In this document: positions 41,068 to 50,340 of the stretch, piece after piece
How the letters are laid out: each line of letters starts with the position of its first letter
How positions within the stretch are numbered: the first letter of the stretch is position 1
Source of the DNA: Roseivirga thermotolerans
GTDB taxonomy: Bacteria; Bacteroidota; Bacteroidia; Cytophagales; Cyclobacteriaceae
Direction: 5' to 3'
NCBI RefSeq assembly: GCF_014653175.1
Contig: NZ_BNAG01000001.1
Span: forward strand, 1,178,001-1,242,000
DNA length: 64,000 bases
Translations under genes and position numbers: made by a program
Notes under the pieces: generated by a model
Seen by the model: only the letters and a program-made list of their open reading frames with translations
What the model was told of the DNA's origin: nothing
Database searches by the model: none

Positions 41068-43476
41068 ATGGTCAAAAACTATTTGAAAGTAGCATTGCGC
41101 TCATTGCTCAAAAACCAAATCTTTTCTTTAATCAATATTACAGGTCTTGCTCTGGGCATTGCCGCCAGTCTGCTCATTATGCAATACGTTAGTTATGAGC
41201 TGAGTTATGATAATTTCAATCAGAATGCGGATCGTATTTATCGGCTGAAAACCAACCGGTACGAAAAAGGAGTATTGAGCACAGAATGGGCTGCCGGTGT
41301 GGTTTCCATTGGGTATTTGCTCAATGAAAACCTGGCCGATGTAGAGGCTTATGCCCGACTAACCCAAACCAGCGGTGTGTTTTCCAGAGGAGACATAGAG
41401 TTTGCTGAGAGCAAGGTGTATTTCGCCAATCCATCAGTGTTCGATGTTTTCGATACTAAAATATTATATGGCGATAAGGAAACGGCTTTAGTTGATCCCT
41501 CTTCGGTAGCTATTTCAAAGACAACTGCACAAAAATACTTTGCCAAAGTAGATGTGGTGGGAGAAACCATGTATTTCAATAAGAACCGGCCCATTAAGAT
41601 TACAGCAGTGTTTGAAGACGTGCCCCAAAACTCCCATTTCAAGTACGATATTTTGGCCTCATGGAGCACCATGGCACAAGGAGAGAGAGCTCAACAGGCC
41701 AACAGTGTCTGGTATTGGGATGGCTACTTTAATTATGTGATGCTCAAAGAAGGGGTTAATCCGGAAGAGTTTGCCGGCAAGGTCGATGACTTTGTAGAGG
41801 CTCAGTGGGGAGATGAAATGCGAGAGAATGAAACCTGGATGGACTTTGATCTTCAGCCATTAAGAGACATTCATCTCTACTCGAACTATATGATGGAAGC
41901 AGAGGTAAATGGCGATGGTGATGCGGTATATGCGCTTCTTGGCATTAGCTTCTTTATCATAATTATTGCATGGGTCAACTACATTAACCTGGCCACAGCC
42001 AAGTCCATGGAGAGGGCTAGAGAAGTAGGTCTGCGTAAAGTCTTAGGTTCGCTGCGAGGGCAGTTGATCAGGCAATTCCTTACCGAAAGCTTTTTAATTA
42101 ATCTGCTGGCAGTAGTACTGGCCTTTGGTATTGTGGTTTTGGCTCTGCCTTCTTTTGCGCGTTTGGCAGACCAGCCCATAACCATGGAGCTTTTTATGCA
42201 GCAGGGCTTCTGGGTAGGCCTGGGGGCACTTTTTTTAGTTGGAACATTTCTTTCAGGGTTATATCCGGCTATGGTGCTATCGTCTTACAAACCCATTGAT
42301 ACCCTGAAAGGTGGTGCGGTGTCTGGCTCAAGGGGTGCTTGGCTAAGAAAGGGGCTGGTGGTTTTTCAATTCATGGCATCTGTGGGCTTGATTATCGGCA
42401 CTTATACGGTTTATGAACAGATTTCATTTATGAGGAACCAAGAGCTTGGGGTAAACATAGACCGGACTTTGGTAATTGAGGGGCCAAGTGTCAGAGATTC
42501 CACTTATCAGGAAAAACTCACCGCTTTTGGCGATGTAATGGAAGCCAATGCGAACGTCAGGAAAGTGGTAGTAAGTACCGGTGTTCCAGGTAGATCGGTC
42601 GATTGGAATGCAGGAGGAATCAGAAGACAGGGAGAGCCGGACACCGAAGGTAAGCAATACAGGGTTTTGGGTATAGGTTATGATTTTGTGGAAACTTATG
42701 ACCTGAAGTTGGTAGCTGGGAGAAGCTTTGATGAGAGCTTTGGCGATGAAGGCTCCAAAATTCTTTTCTCTCGGTCGGCTGTAAGGCAGCTTGGTTTCGA
42801 TAATATTGAAGATGCACTGAATGTGGATATATACTTTTGGGGGCAGAACTATACCATAATAGGGGTTCTGGAAGATTATCATCATACTTCGCTCAAGGAA
42901 AATTATGATCAACTGATTTTTAGGCTTATTCCCGATGCCAGCAACTACTATTCGATAAAGTATGAAGCGGCCAATACTCAGGAAGTCATTCGACTGGCGG
43001 AGGAAAATTGGGCCAGGTTCTTTCCGGGAAACCCATTTGAATACTTCTTCCTGGATGATCGATTCAATGAACAGTACAAGGCCGATCAGCAATTTGGTAG
43101 TGTATTCACCATTTTCTCAGGCTTAGCCATTTTCGTAGCCTGCTTAGGATTATTTGGATTGGCTGCCTTTATGACTGCCAAGCGAACCAAGGAAATTGGC
43201 ATTCGAAAAGTGCTAGGAGCTTCCATTTCAAGTATTCTGCAATTGCTTTCTACGGACTTTATGAAGTTAATTTTAGTGTCGGTGGTTCTGGCAATTCCTG
43301 TAGCCTATTATGGCATGGAGCAATGGCTCAACGGCTTTGCCTTTAGAATAGACCTCTACTGGTACATTTTTGCCTTGCCGGCCGTGCTGGTTTTGACTAT
43401 TGCCTTGTTAACGGTAAGCTTCCAGACTTTCCGGGCGGCTAAGTCTAATCCTGTGGAGAGTTTGAGGTATGAGTAG
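41068..43476 (+). CDS. FtsX/MacB-type ABC transporter permease
   Basis: 802 residues. N-terminal transmembrane helix (about 20-42), MacB-type periplasmic domain (about 45-250), then FtsX-like three-helix bundles at about 285-410 (MERAREVGLRKVLGSLRGQLIRQFLTESF) and 680-795 (AKRTKEIGIRKVLGASISSILQLL), with a second periplasmic domain between (about 450-660). This double-permease architecture is frequent in Cytophagales and often lacks a neighbouring ATPase, as here. Substrate unknown; mechanotransmission or lipoprotein/peptide export is typical of the superfamily. Confidence 0.92.
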   Translation: MVKNYLKVALRSLLKNQIFSLINITGLALGIAASLLIMQYVSYELSYDNFNQNADRIYRLKTNRYEKGVLSTEWAAGVVSIGYLLNENLADVEAYARLTQTSGVFSRGDIEFAESKVYFANPSVFDVFDTKILYGDKETALVDPSSVAISKTTAQKYFAKVDVVGETMYFNKNRPIKITAVFEDVPQNSHFKYDILASWSTMAQGERAQQANSVWYWDGYFNYVMLKEGVNPEEFAGKVDDFVEAQWGDEMRENETWMDFDLQPLRDIHLYSNYMMEAEVNGDGDAVYALLGISFFIIIIAWVNYINLATAKSMERAREVGLRKVLGSLRGQLIRQFLTESFLINLLAVVLAFGIVVLALPSFARLADQPITMELFMQQGFWVGLGALFLVGTFLSGLYPAMVLSSYKPIDTLKGGAVSGSRGAWLRKGLVVFQFMASVGLIIGTYTVYEQISFMRNQELGVNIDRTLVIEGPSVRDSTYQEKLTAFGDVMEANANVRKVVVSTGVPGRSVDWNAGGIRRQGEPDTEGKQYRVLGIGYDFVETYDLKLVAGRSFDESFGDEGSKILFSRSAVRQLGFDNIEDALNVDIYFWGQNYTIIGVLEDYHHTSLKENYDQLIFRLIPDASNYYSIKYEAANTQEVIRLAEENWARFFPGNPFEYFFLDDRFNEQYKADQQFGSVFTIFSGLAIFVACLGLFGLAAFMTAKRTKEIGIRKVLGASISSILQLLSTDFMKLILVSVVLAIPVAYYGMEQWLNGFAFRIDLYWYIFALPAVLVLTIALLTVSFQTFRAAKSNPVESLRYE

Positions 43477-43482
43477 ATGTAT

Positions 43483-43528
43483 TTAAAGGTATTTTTTGAC
43501 TAGTCACCTATCCAAAAAATACCTTTAA
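43483..43528. terminator. bidirectional inverted repeat at a convergent gene junction
   Basis: TTAAAGGTATTTTTTG (43483-43498) and its exact complement (43513-43528) form a 16-bp stem with a 14-bp loop. The right arm lies within the last codons of the minus-strand gene (stop at 43500-43502). T-runs lie inside the stem on both strands, so it can serve converging transcripts. Confidence 0.65.
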
Positions 43529-44249
43529 CATCAATTGCCTCGAAATACCCGGTTTCGATATTTGCCCATCCCAACAAACCGAGTTGTGTTTTGATGAGAT
43601 AATAGAATTCACTCAAGTTATCTTTTTTATAGGCTAACACCACCTCTATTTTATAGTTTGGAGGCAATGATGCGATCTCTGTGTTCATTTGTCTATCCGT
43701 ATATAGTTTGATGCTCCTTAGGGTTTCGGTTTGTAAGCCTAGATGATAAAATTCAGGTTCTATTTCGACTGTTTTGTAGTTCTCTAGGAGAACAAACTTT
43801 TTTCTTATAGTGAAGGGAGCGTTGTAGCGTCCTACTGTATAGAATTTGTCATTTTGAGGCATAAATAACTCTGTGCCTCCCATGAAATTTCTGCCAATCG
43901 AGTCATTTTCTGAATCAAAAACATAAAAATGAGGGTCGCAACTTGGTCCCCAGGAAAAAAGTAGGGCTAATTCCTTGTTTGGATTTTCGGGTGGGTTAAA
44001 ATAGAGCACGAGAATGTCAGTATCTCTCAATTCATCCCTCAACGGGTTATGAGTTTCTAGATATTGAACCTCTTTGTTGACTATTCGAACTTTATTGGGG
44101 TCGAAGTGGATTTTAGGCTCAGATTTCACCCCTTCTATTTTACAGGCATCAGCGTTGCCTAATTCCAAGCTTGTGAGGTATGAGAATGCTTCTTGGCCCA
44201 TCAAGGTGAAGGAGCAGATTCCAAAAATGATTATGAAAACTGAGCGCAT
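43500..44249 (-). CDS. secreted hypothetical protein
   Basis: 249 residues with a signal peptide (MRSVFIIIFGICSFTLMGQ). The mature part is beta-rich (ILVLYFNPPENPNKELALLFSWG, PHFYVFDSENDS) and ends in an SH3-like pattern (KTQLGLLGWANIETGYFEAI). No family recognised and no catalytic motif. It precedes no gene closely on its strand; the sterol-desaturase gene ends 12 bp upstream, so the two may be co-transcribed. Confidence 0.7.
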   Translation of the reverse strand: MRSVFIIIFGICSFTLMGQEAFSYLTSLELGNADACKIEGVKSEPKIHFDPNKVRIVNKEVQYLETHNPLRDELRDTDILVLYFNPPENPNKELALLFSWGPSCDPHFYVFDSENDSIGRNFMGGTELFMPQNDKFYTVGRYNAPFTIRKKFVLLENYKTVEIEPEFYHLGLQTETLRSIKLYTDRQMNTEIASLPPNYKIEVVLAYKKDNLSEFYYLIKTQLGLLGWANIETGYFEAIDVKGIFWIGD

Positions 44250-44261
44250 GATTAATTCAAT

Positions 44262-45044
44262 CTAGTGATTTGATGTATGCTTCTCAAAATTACTTTCGTA
44301 CTTCTCACTTTCTGTTCTCATCAACTTGTCCCAAAAGGTAAAGTATAGGCCAAAATTGTATTTGTATTGAGTGTGATGAAGGCTGTGATGCGTGGCACCA
44401 ATAAACCATTTCCCTAGCCAATGTTTATGAAAGCCTTTCGGGTAAATCTCCACATTGGAATGATTGATAGCACTAGTGATGGTCATAAAAGTGAGTAAAG
44501 CCACAATGGTCCAATAATGCATTGGGAGAAAGAACACGATCATAGGAATGATCAAAGACTGAAGCAATCCCTCTCCCGGGTGGAATGAAAAGCAGGTCCA
44601 GGGGGAGGTGATATGACTGTCATGATGCGTCTTATGAATTAGTCTGTAAACCCTTGGTTTGTGCATCCATCGATGAAACCAGTAGTAATAGGTTTCATGA
44701 ATGAAGGCGGCAATCAAAAAGCTCGTAGGAACCCACCACCAGCCGAACCGATCGATCTCTTCATAAATGGCAGTATACCCCAATTGCCACATCACCACCA
44801 TGCCTGCGCCCGCCAAGGCAAAAAGCATAGAAGTAAAAGTTGACCAGAATATTTCCTTTCGAAACTGCTTTTTAGATGTGCCCGAGCTGAATATTTTTCT
44901 GCTTCGGGTCGATTTTGGGTCAATTACATAAAACACCAGATAGAAGATGCCTGCTACAAATGAGTAGCGAAAGACCACCACCAGAAACATAAGTCCTGTA
45001 AGAATAAGGAAGTTTTCAGGTTGGGTAAAATCGTGGTCACTCAT
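44262..45044 (-). CDS. sterol desaturase/fatty-acid hydroxylase superfamily membrane protein
   Basis: 260 residues with four to five membrane helices and the eight-histidine di-iron clusters: HETYYYWFHRWMH, LIHKTHHDSH, and GATHHSLHHTQYKYNFG, plus HSNVEIYPKG between. These bind two irons for O2-dependent hydroxylation or desaturation of lipids. Possible substrates include carotenoids, fatty acids or sulfonolipids; not decidable here. It lies between two unknown genes on the same strand. Confidence 0.92.
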   Translation of the reverse strand: MSDHDFTQPENFLILTGLMFLVVVFRYSFVAGIFYLVFYVIDPKSTRSRKIFSSGTSKKQFRKEIFWSTFTSMLFALAGAGMVVMWQLGYTAIYEEIDRFGWWWVPTSFLIAAFIHETYYYWFHRWMHKPRVYRLIHKTHHDSHITSPWTCFSFHPGEGLLQSLIIPMIVFFLPMHYWTIVALLTFMTITSAINHSNVEIYPKGFHKHWLGKWFIGATHHSLHHTQYKYNFGLYFTFWDKLMRTESEKYESNFEKHTSNH

Positions 45045-45049
45045 TTAGA

Positions 45050-45484
45050 TTATTTATACTTGAACTGGCTTCGAAGGACTTTTTCGAGCTCTGCTTTTTC
45101 AAACTTATTGAGTAACGGAATTCGTAAAACTTTACCCGTTTTTAATGTACAGATTAGCACTTCTCCTCTACGTAGACCATTATTTAGACAAACAATTCCC
45201 AAAGCAAGTGGAATAATTGGTACCACAAATTGCTCAATATATATGATGTCATCAGTGTTAATAAGAAAGTCTATTAACCTAATAATATAATAGCTTGCGA
45301 ACGCTATCAGACCAAGCCCCATACTTAACAGAACCATCCAGTTCTTGACCTGGGGCCCTCTTGTAATGTACACTTTTACTAAGTCAGTCTTAAGTAATGT
45401 TTTATAGTCAAAGCCGTTTCGGAGTAAGTGAATACCATCATTCTCAATATGGAAATTCTTGTGTGTAAAGAGGGGTGTGCTCAT
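45050..45484 (-). CDS. hypothetical membrane protein, PH-domain-like pattern
   Basis: 144 residues with two transmembrane helices (about 49-70 and 85-103) between an N-terminal strand-rich part and a C-terminal cytosolic segment (LICTLKTGKVLRIPLLNK, KAELEKVLRSQF). The arrangement is like small bacterial PH-like membrane proteins, but no firm family. Ends five bases before the sterol-desaturase gene start, so probably co-transcribed. Confidence 0.6.
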   Translation of the reverse strand: MSTPLFTHKNFHIENDGIHLLRNGFDYKTLLKTDLVKVYITRGPQVKNWMVLLSMGLGLIAFASYYIIRLIDFLINTDDIIYIEQFVVPIIPLALGIVCLNNGLRRGEVLICTLKTGKVLRIPLLNKFEKAELEKVLRSQFKYK

Positions 45485-45559
45485 GGTATTCTATCGAGAG
45501 AAATGAATGGAACATTAACCTATTTGATGTCGTTAGAAGATTGCTAATTTAATCAAGTA

Positions 45560-45856
45560 ATGAAAGGAAAATTTGATGCTTTAGTGAGTCAGGATCAGCC
45601 GGTGTTGGTTGATTTTTATGCCGATTGGTGTGGCCCTTGCCAAATGATGGCACCTGTGTTGAAGGAAGTGGCACAGGAAATGGGCGACAGGCTTAAGGTC
45701 ATTAAGATTGATGTAGATAAGAACCAGCCGATAGCTCAAAGATTTGGCGTTCGGAGCATTCCAATGCTTATTCTGTTCAAAAGCGGAGAGATACAATGGA
45801 AGAAGGCAGGGGCCATAACCAAACGAGAACTTACTCAACTACTCAGTCAGGTGTAA
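45560..45856 (+). CDS. trxA: thioredoxin
   Basis: 98 residues, slightly short. Active site FYADWCGPCQMM (Cys24, Cys27), the Pro loop RSIPMLILF with cis-Pro, and GVRSIPM context. Cytosolic disulfide reductase. It ends directly against the RES toxin gene on the other strand with no bases between the two stop codons. Confidence 0.94.
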   Translation: MKGKFDALVSQDQPVLVDFYADWCGPCQMMAPVLKEVAQEMGDRLKVIKIDVDKNQPIAQRFGVRSIPMLILFKSGEIQWKKAGAITKRELTQLLSQV

Positions 45857-46297
45857 TTAGAGCCTGTCATCCCAAAAGAAATTTTCCAGAGAGGCAATGC
45901 TCACATTCTTAAATGCAGGGTGCTTTGTATTGATCACATAGTTGAACTCAGAAGGTATCAGTACCGATGGAACCTTTAGCAAGAGTTGCTTACTTTCTTC
46001 ATACCATTGAGAGCCTATTCTCTGCAACTGCGGATATGCCTTTACCGATTTCCAGTTTTTGGGGAGTTCTTCATCGGTTATTTCTTCAATCTTTGTTTCT
46101 GGGATTTCGATAACCATGGTTCTATAATTTCCGGCAGGAACCACTCCATTGGTATGGGCCAGTAGTTCCAGGGCACACAAGGCTCTGGATTCAGCAGCGT
46201 AAATCACATGCTGGCCATCTTTGTTCCACCGGTTCATTCGTCCCGATGCCACTAGCTCAAGGGAATATTCCTCCCTACAGATTCTGAAAACCCTCAT
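45857..46297 (-). CDS. RES-domain toxin (NAD+-degrading family)
   Basis: 146 residues spanning one RES domain: MRVFRICREEY, ASGRMNRWNKDGQHVIYAAES with the conserved Arg, ALCALELLAH with Glu, and VPSVLIPSEFNYVINTKHPAF with Ser and Asn near the C-terminus. RES toxins deplete NAD+ or modify targets; the paired antitoxin neutralises them. It starts immediately after the antitoxin stop (46298), the classic order. Confidence 0.92.
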   Translation of the reverse strand: MRVFRICREEYSLELVASGRMNRWNKDGQHVIYAAESRALCALELLAHTNGVVPAGNYRTMVIEIPETKIEEITDEELPKNWKSVKAYPQLQRIGSQWYEESKQLLLKVPSVLIPSEFNYVINTKHPAFKNVSIASLENFFWDDRL

Positions 46298-46714
46298 TTA
46301 AATAGTGTCTCCTGATTCTATAGAGCACAGCTTATGATCTAAAAACTGTATGCCCGATATAGTTTTGAGAAATTGAAATGGCGGCAGGTTGTCAAAAAAG
46401 TAATTGGGCTTCTCTAGCCATTCGGTGAGTTTCTCTTTGCTGCCAAACACCTTAACTCCATGCTTCAGAACCGATAACATGGCCAATGTATGCTCTTGCT
46501 GTATGGGCTTTAACTCAACGGTTTTGTCTCGGTAGCTTCTATAGGTTTTTACGTTGATGTTCAGGCACTCGGAAATAATTTCATCATTGAGAGTGGTGAA
46601 CTCTTTAATGAATGGCACATAGTTGGAGCTTATGGTATGGCCTATCAAATAGGCCACAAACGCCTCATCTACGACTGAATCTGGAAATTCGGGTATGGTG
46701 TATTCTTTGCCCAT
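46298..46714 (-). CDS. Xre/MbcA/ParS-type antitoxin (DUF2384)
   Basis: 138 residues. N-terminal HTH-like part with ECLNINVKTYRSYRDKTVEL and C-terminal toxin-binding domain (HTLAMLSVLKHGVKVFGSKEKLTEWLEKPNYFF). This is the usual partner of RES toxins and typically autorepresses. A near-palindrome TACCCTAAGGTA (46714-46725) overlaps the start codon and is a candidate operator. Confidence 0.9.
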   Translation of the reverse strand: MGKEYTIPEFPDSVVDEAFVAYLIGHTISSNYVPFIKEFTTLNDEIISECLNINVKTYRSYRDKTVELKPIQQEHTLAMLSVLKHGVKVFGSKEKLTEWLEKPNYFFDNLPPFQFLKTISGIQFLDHKLCSIESGDTI

Positions 46715-46757
46715 ACCCTAAGGTATTAATTTTTTCTTGAATCAGGTAATTTTACCT
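46714..46757. promoter_or_regulatory. palindromes around the toxin-antitoxin promoter
   Basis: TACCCTAAGGTA (46714-46725; ten of twelve bases symmetric) lies at the antitoxin start. AGGTAA-tt-TTACCT (46744-46757) is a perfect palindrome in the last codons of the neighbouring hydrolase gene, and a further TTACCT half-site is at 46774-46779. The repeated GGTA/TACC halves suggest autoregulatory sites; unproven. Confidence 0.4.
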
Positions 46758-47515
46758 AAATAATTTTCCAAAATTACCTTAATCTGATTTTCGTCTTCAA
46801 ACATGCCCATATGCCCAATTTCTGGCAGAATATAACCGTCTATCTTGTCTCTCGCATATATGTGTTCTTCAGAAACCCGGGCGGGAATCCTTATGTCTTC
46901 ACTCCCTCCTATATAAAGGCAGTGATTCGCTATGTTTTGCCATACTTCAAACCTGTTCTTTCGGTCTCTCATGGCCAGAGTATAAGCCACTATGGTTTCA
47001 ACTTTCGTATTCACTCCCATGGCATGCACCATGGCAACAGCCTCTTGGCAATAGGCAAGGTTGTTTTTTGCGAATAGACTTGGAGCAAAAGTCTCTATCC
47101 ACTTTTCATGACCATGCTTGCCAATGAATTCAATTACCCTATTTCTATTGATTTTTCCTTCCTCCGAGTCTGCAAAGGCAGTAGAGTGTACCAAGCCCAC
47201 ACCAGCTATAAGTTTAGAGTACAGCTCGGCCAGGGCCAAACAAACGTAACCTCCAAGCGAGTGGCCAATAAAAACTGCTTTATCAATTTTCTGATCCTCG
47301 ACCCAGTCGGCCACTGCAGAGGCTACTGACTCCAGGCTCACTGTGGTTTGCCACAATGGCGATTGACCAAAACCTGGCAGGTCTATGGTGTAAACCTTAT
47401 AATTCTTTGATAGAGTGGGTACAAGGTGCTTCCACATTTCCAGGTTTTCACAGAAACCGTGGATGAGGACAACCGGCAACCCTTCACCTTCAACCTTGAA
47501 GTTAATTGCTGGCAT
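46742..47515 (-). CDS. alpha/beta hydrolase
   Basis: 257 residues. LIHGFCENLEMWKHL, DLPGFGQSP, nucleophile elbow FIGHSLGGYVCL (catalytic Ser), GGSEDIRIPA (Asp), and LPEIGHMGMFEDE (His). Lacks a signal peptide. Its start lies 14 bases inside the 3' end of dxs, so it is translationally coupled to it; substrate unknown, probably an esterase or related hydrolase. Confidence 0.92.
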   Translation of the reverse strand: MPAINFKVEGEGLPVVLIHGFCENLEMWKHLVPTLSKNYKVYTIDLPGFGQSPLWQTTVSLESVASAVADWVEDQKIDKAVFIGHSLGGYVCLALAELYSKLIAGVGLVHSTAFADSEEGKINRNRVIEFIGKHGHEKWIETFAPSLFAKNNLAYCQEAVAMVHAMGVNTKVETIVAYTLAMRDRKNRFEVWQNIANHCLYIGGSEDIRIPARVSEEHIYARDKIDGYILPEIGHMGMFEDENQIKVILENYLGKIT

Positions 47516-49436
47516 AGGAGCTCGTCACCTTTACTCCAAGCATTTGTCTTACGGTGTTGGCAATACCCAGCGGATCGAAACCACATTCAGCGTGCAGTTC
47601 GAGTTGAGTGCCATGTTCAACAATTCGGTCGGGGATACCCAAAATTTTGATTTGAGCAGAGTAATTGTTTTGAGCCATAAATTCTAAAATGGCGCTGCCG
47701 AAGCCACCCATCACACACCCATCTTCTACCGTAACTACTTTCTTGAAGTTCCTGAAAATATCGTGCAATAGTTCTTCATCCAGAGGCTTAACAAAACGCA
47801 TATCATAGTGAGCGGGAACAAGGCCCTGCTCAGCCAGCATTTCTTTGGCTTCTACGGCATAGTTGCCCATATGGCCAAGGGTTAAAATGGCCAAATCCTT
47901 TCCGTCAGAAATTTTTCGGCCGGTACCAATGGCTATTTTTTCCATGGCCGTGCGCCACTCAGGCATTACACCTTCCCCCCTGGGGTAACGAATAGTAAAG
48001 GCCTGTCCTTCGCGCGGAAGCTGAGCCGTGTACATCATGTTGCGAAGTTCGGCCTCATTCATTGGGGCGGCCACAATCATGTTGGGTATGCAGCGCATGT
48101 AAGCAATATCATAGGCACCATGGTGTGTGGGGCCATCTGCACCGGCAAAACCGGCTCTATCGAGGCAGAAGTTGACCGGTAAATCCTGAATGCACACATC
48201 GTGAATTACCTGATCGTATGCCCGCTGCATAAACGTGCTATATATGTTACAGAAAGGTACCAGTCCTTGCGTAGCCAACCCGGCAGAGAAAGTAACCGCG
48301 TGCTGTTCGGCAATTCCTACATCGAACGCCCGATCGGGCATTGCTTTCATCATTATGTTCATGGAAGAACCTGAAGGCATAGCCGGAGTTACCCCCATAA
48401 TTTTATCGTTCTTTTCGGCCAGTTCTACGAGTGTATGACCAAACACCTCCTGATACTTAGGAGGAGTTGGTTTGTCTTGAACTTTCTTAAAAACCTCACC
48501 TGTCACTTTATCGAACTTGCCGGGAGCATGCCAGGTAGTGGCATTTCCTTCTTCGGCCGGTTTGTAGCCTTTTCCCTTTACCGTAACACAATGCAATATT
48601 TTCGGACCCGGAATATCCTTCAGGTCATTCAAAACATGGGTTAGGTGGTGTACATCGTGTCCGTCTACCGGTCCAAAATACCTTAAGTTGAGCGACTCAA
48701 AAAGATTGCTTTGCTTGAGAAGCAATGCTTTAAGGGAATGTTCTACTTTAGAAATTATGTCTTGGGCACTTTTTCCAAACTTGGAGAACTTGCTCAATAT
48801 TTTCCACACATCGTCTTTTACCTTGTTGTAGGTGTGGGAGGTTGTCACATCAGTAAGGTAATCTTTGAGTGCCCCCACATTTGGGTCTATCGACATGCAG
48901 TTATCATTCAGGATGATAAGTAAATTGGCATTAGTTGAACCCGCATGGTTCATGCCCTCAAATGCCAGACCGCCAGTCATGGCACCATCACCTATAACTG
49001 CAATGTGCTGTCGGTTATCGTTCTTGTATTGGTTGGCAATGGCCATACCCAGAGCACCAGATATGGAGGTAGAAGAATGACCTACCCCAAACGTATCGTA
49101 CTCACTTTCTTTTCTTTTTGGGAAGCCCGAAATACCGTTGTACATCCGGTTGGTATGGAAAATGTCGCGTCTTCCGGTTAATATTTTATGGCCATAGGCC
49201 TGGTGCCCAACATCCCAAACCAGCTGATCGATTGGCGTATTGAATACATAATGAATAGCCACCGTCATTTCTACCACCCCCAAACTAGCACCAAAATGGC
49301 CTCCATATACAGAGACGTTGTCTATGATGAATTGTCTGAGCTCATCGCATATCTGAACCAGTTGGGCCTGATCCAGTTTTTTTAAGTCTGCGGGAGAATC
49401 GATTTTCGAAAGTAGTGGCCCTGGCTTTATCAACAT
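47502..49436 (-). CDS. dxs: 1-deoxy-D-xylulose-5-phosphate synthase
   Basis: 644 residues, full length. ThDP motif GDGAMTGGLAFEGMNHAG, the active-site region DVGHQAYGHKILTGRR near the N-terminus, GVTPAMPSGSSM, VGIAEQHAVTFSAGLA and FAGADGPTHHGAYDIAYMR. Condenses pyruvate and glyceraldehyde-3-phosphate in the first step of the MEP isoprenoid pathway. Divergent from scpA. Confidence 0.97.
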   Translation of the reverse strand: MLIKPGPLLSKIDSPADLKKLDQAQLVQICDELRQFIIDNVSVYGGHFGASLGVVEMTVAIHYVFNTPIDQLVWDVGHQAYGHKILTGRRDIFHTNRMYNGISGFPKRKESEYDTFGVGHSSTSISGALGMAIANQYKNDNRQHIAVIGDGAMTGGLAFEGMNHAGSTNANLLIILNDNCMSIDPNVGALKDYLTDVTTSHTYNKVKDDVWKILSKFSKFGKSAQDIISKVEHSLKALLLKQSNLFESLNLRYFGPVDGHDVHHLTHVLNDLKDIPGPKILHCVTVKGKGYKPAEEGNATTWHAPGKFDKVTGEVFKKVQDKPTPPKYQEVFGHTLVELAEKNDKIMGVTPAMPSGSSMNIMMKAMPDRAFDVGIAEQHAVTFSAGLATQGLVPFCNIYSTFMQRAYDQVIHDVCIQDLPVNFCLDRAGFAGADGPTHHGAYDIAYMRCIPNMIVAAPMNEAELRNMMYTAQLPREGQAFTIRYPRGEGVMPEWRTAMEKIAIGTGRKISDGKDLAILTLGHMGNYAVEAKEMLAEQGLVPAHYDMRFVKPLDEELLHDIFRNFKKVVTVEDGCVMGGFGSAILEFMAQNNYSAQIKILGIPDRIVEHGTQLELHAECGFDPLGIANTVRQMLGVKVTSSYASN

Positions 49437-49556
49437 TGCTTAGTTTGAATGTCTAATGAACAAACAGATACTACAAATGTTTTCATCAGACTTTTATAAC
49501 AAGCCGTAAAATTAAAAATAATTTTTGCTCCATCCGTTCCATTCTGTCAATCTCTA

Positions 49557-49564
49557 TATATTTG
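49557..49564 (+). promoter_or_regulatory. -7 promoter box of scpA
   Basis: TATATTTG matches TAnnTTTG, 19 bp before the GTG start, giving a leader of roughly 14 nt. Confidence 0.5.
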
Positions 49565-49583
49565 ATTCAAAAGAAATTATCCG

Positions 49584-50339
49584 GTGAGTTTCGAAATAAA
49601 GCTTCCATTGTTCGAAGGCCCTTTCGACCTGCTGTTGTTTTTTATTCAGCGAGACGAGCTGGATATTCATGATATTCCCATCAATAAAATCACTAAGGAC
49701 TTTCTGGACTATCTCCATCATTTGGAGCAACTCAACGTTGAAGTAGCCAGTGAGTTTATTTTAGTGGCAGCTACGCTCATGCGTATCAAAGCTAAAATGC
49801 TTTTGCCTCGTCCTGTTTTAGACGAAGAAGGCAACGAGGTTGATCCGCGAGAAGAGCTGGTCAGGCATTTGTTGGAGTATAAGAAGTACAAATCGGTAGT
49901 AGAAGAGCTGGCCAATATGGAACACACCCGTTCCTTGCAGGAGTCTCGTGGCAACATTGCCAGGGAACTTAAAAAGCTTGCTGAAGGAAATAATGTGGAG
50001 GCAGAGCTGCAAGATATTGACCTCTATAAATTACTCAGGGTGTTTCAAAAGGTAATGTCGCGCTATGAATATGAGCAAAGCAAACCGAAGCACGAAGTAG
50101 TGCAATATCCCTATTCCATTGCCAAACAGCGCCAGTACATACTGGACCAGTTGGTAGAAATACCGCGACTTTCATTTACACAGCTCATTGAGTTTGAACC
50201 CAACAAAATTGCAGTCATATTCAACTTCCTATCCATTTTAGACCTGTTGCAAATGAGGCAAATTACTATGCACCTGGGAGAAGGCTTCAATAATTTCTGG
50301 ATTGAGCGTTTGGAAGAAGACCTAGTATCGGAGGGGTAG
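49584..50339 (+). CDS. scpA: segregation and condensation protein A
   Basis: 251 residues. GTG start chosen because the ScpA signature FEGPFDLLLFFIQRDELDI follows directly; EFILVAATLMRIKAKMLLP and the C-terminal winged helix (LVEIPRLSFTQLIEFE, AVIFNFLSILDLLQ) complete the kleisin. Bridges SMC heads in chromosome condensation. scpB is not adjacent; the next gene, one base later, encodes a flippase-like membrane protein. Confidence 0.94.
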   Translation: MSFEIKLPLFEGPFDLLLFFIQRDELDIHDIPINKITKDFLDYLHHLEQLNVEVASEFILVAATLMRIKAKMLLPRPVLDEEGNEVDPREELVRHLLEYKKYKSVVEELANMEHTRSLQESRGNIARELKKLAEGNNVEAELQDIDLYKLLRVFQKVMSRYEYEQSKPKHEVVQYPYSIAKQRQYILDQLVEIPRLSFTQLIEFEPNKIAVIFNFLSILDLLQMRQITMHLGEGFNNFWIERLEEDLVSEG

Positions 50340-50340
50340 C

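Noticed and set aside
42424-43092. 222-residue frame antisense to the FtsX permease
   Set aside because: Lies wholly within a recognised gene; no motif or promoter.
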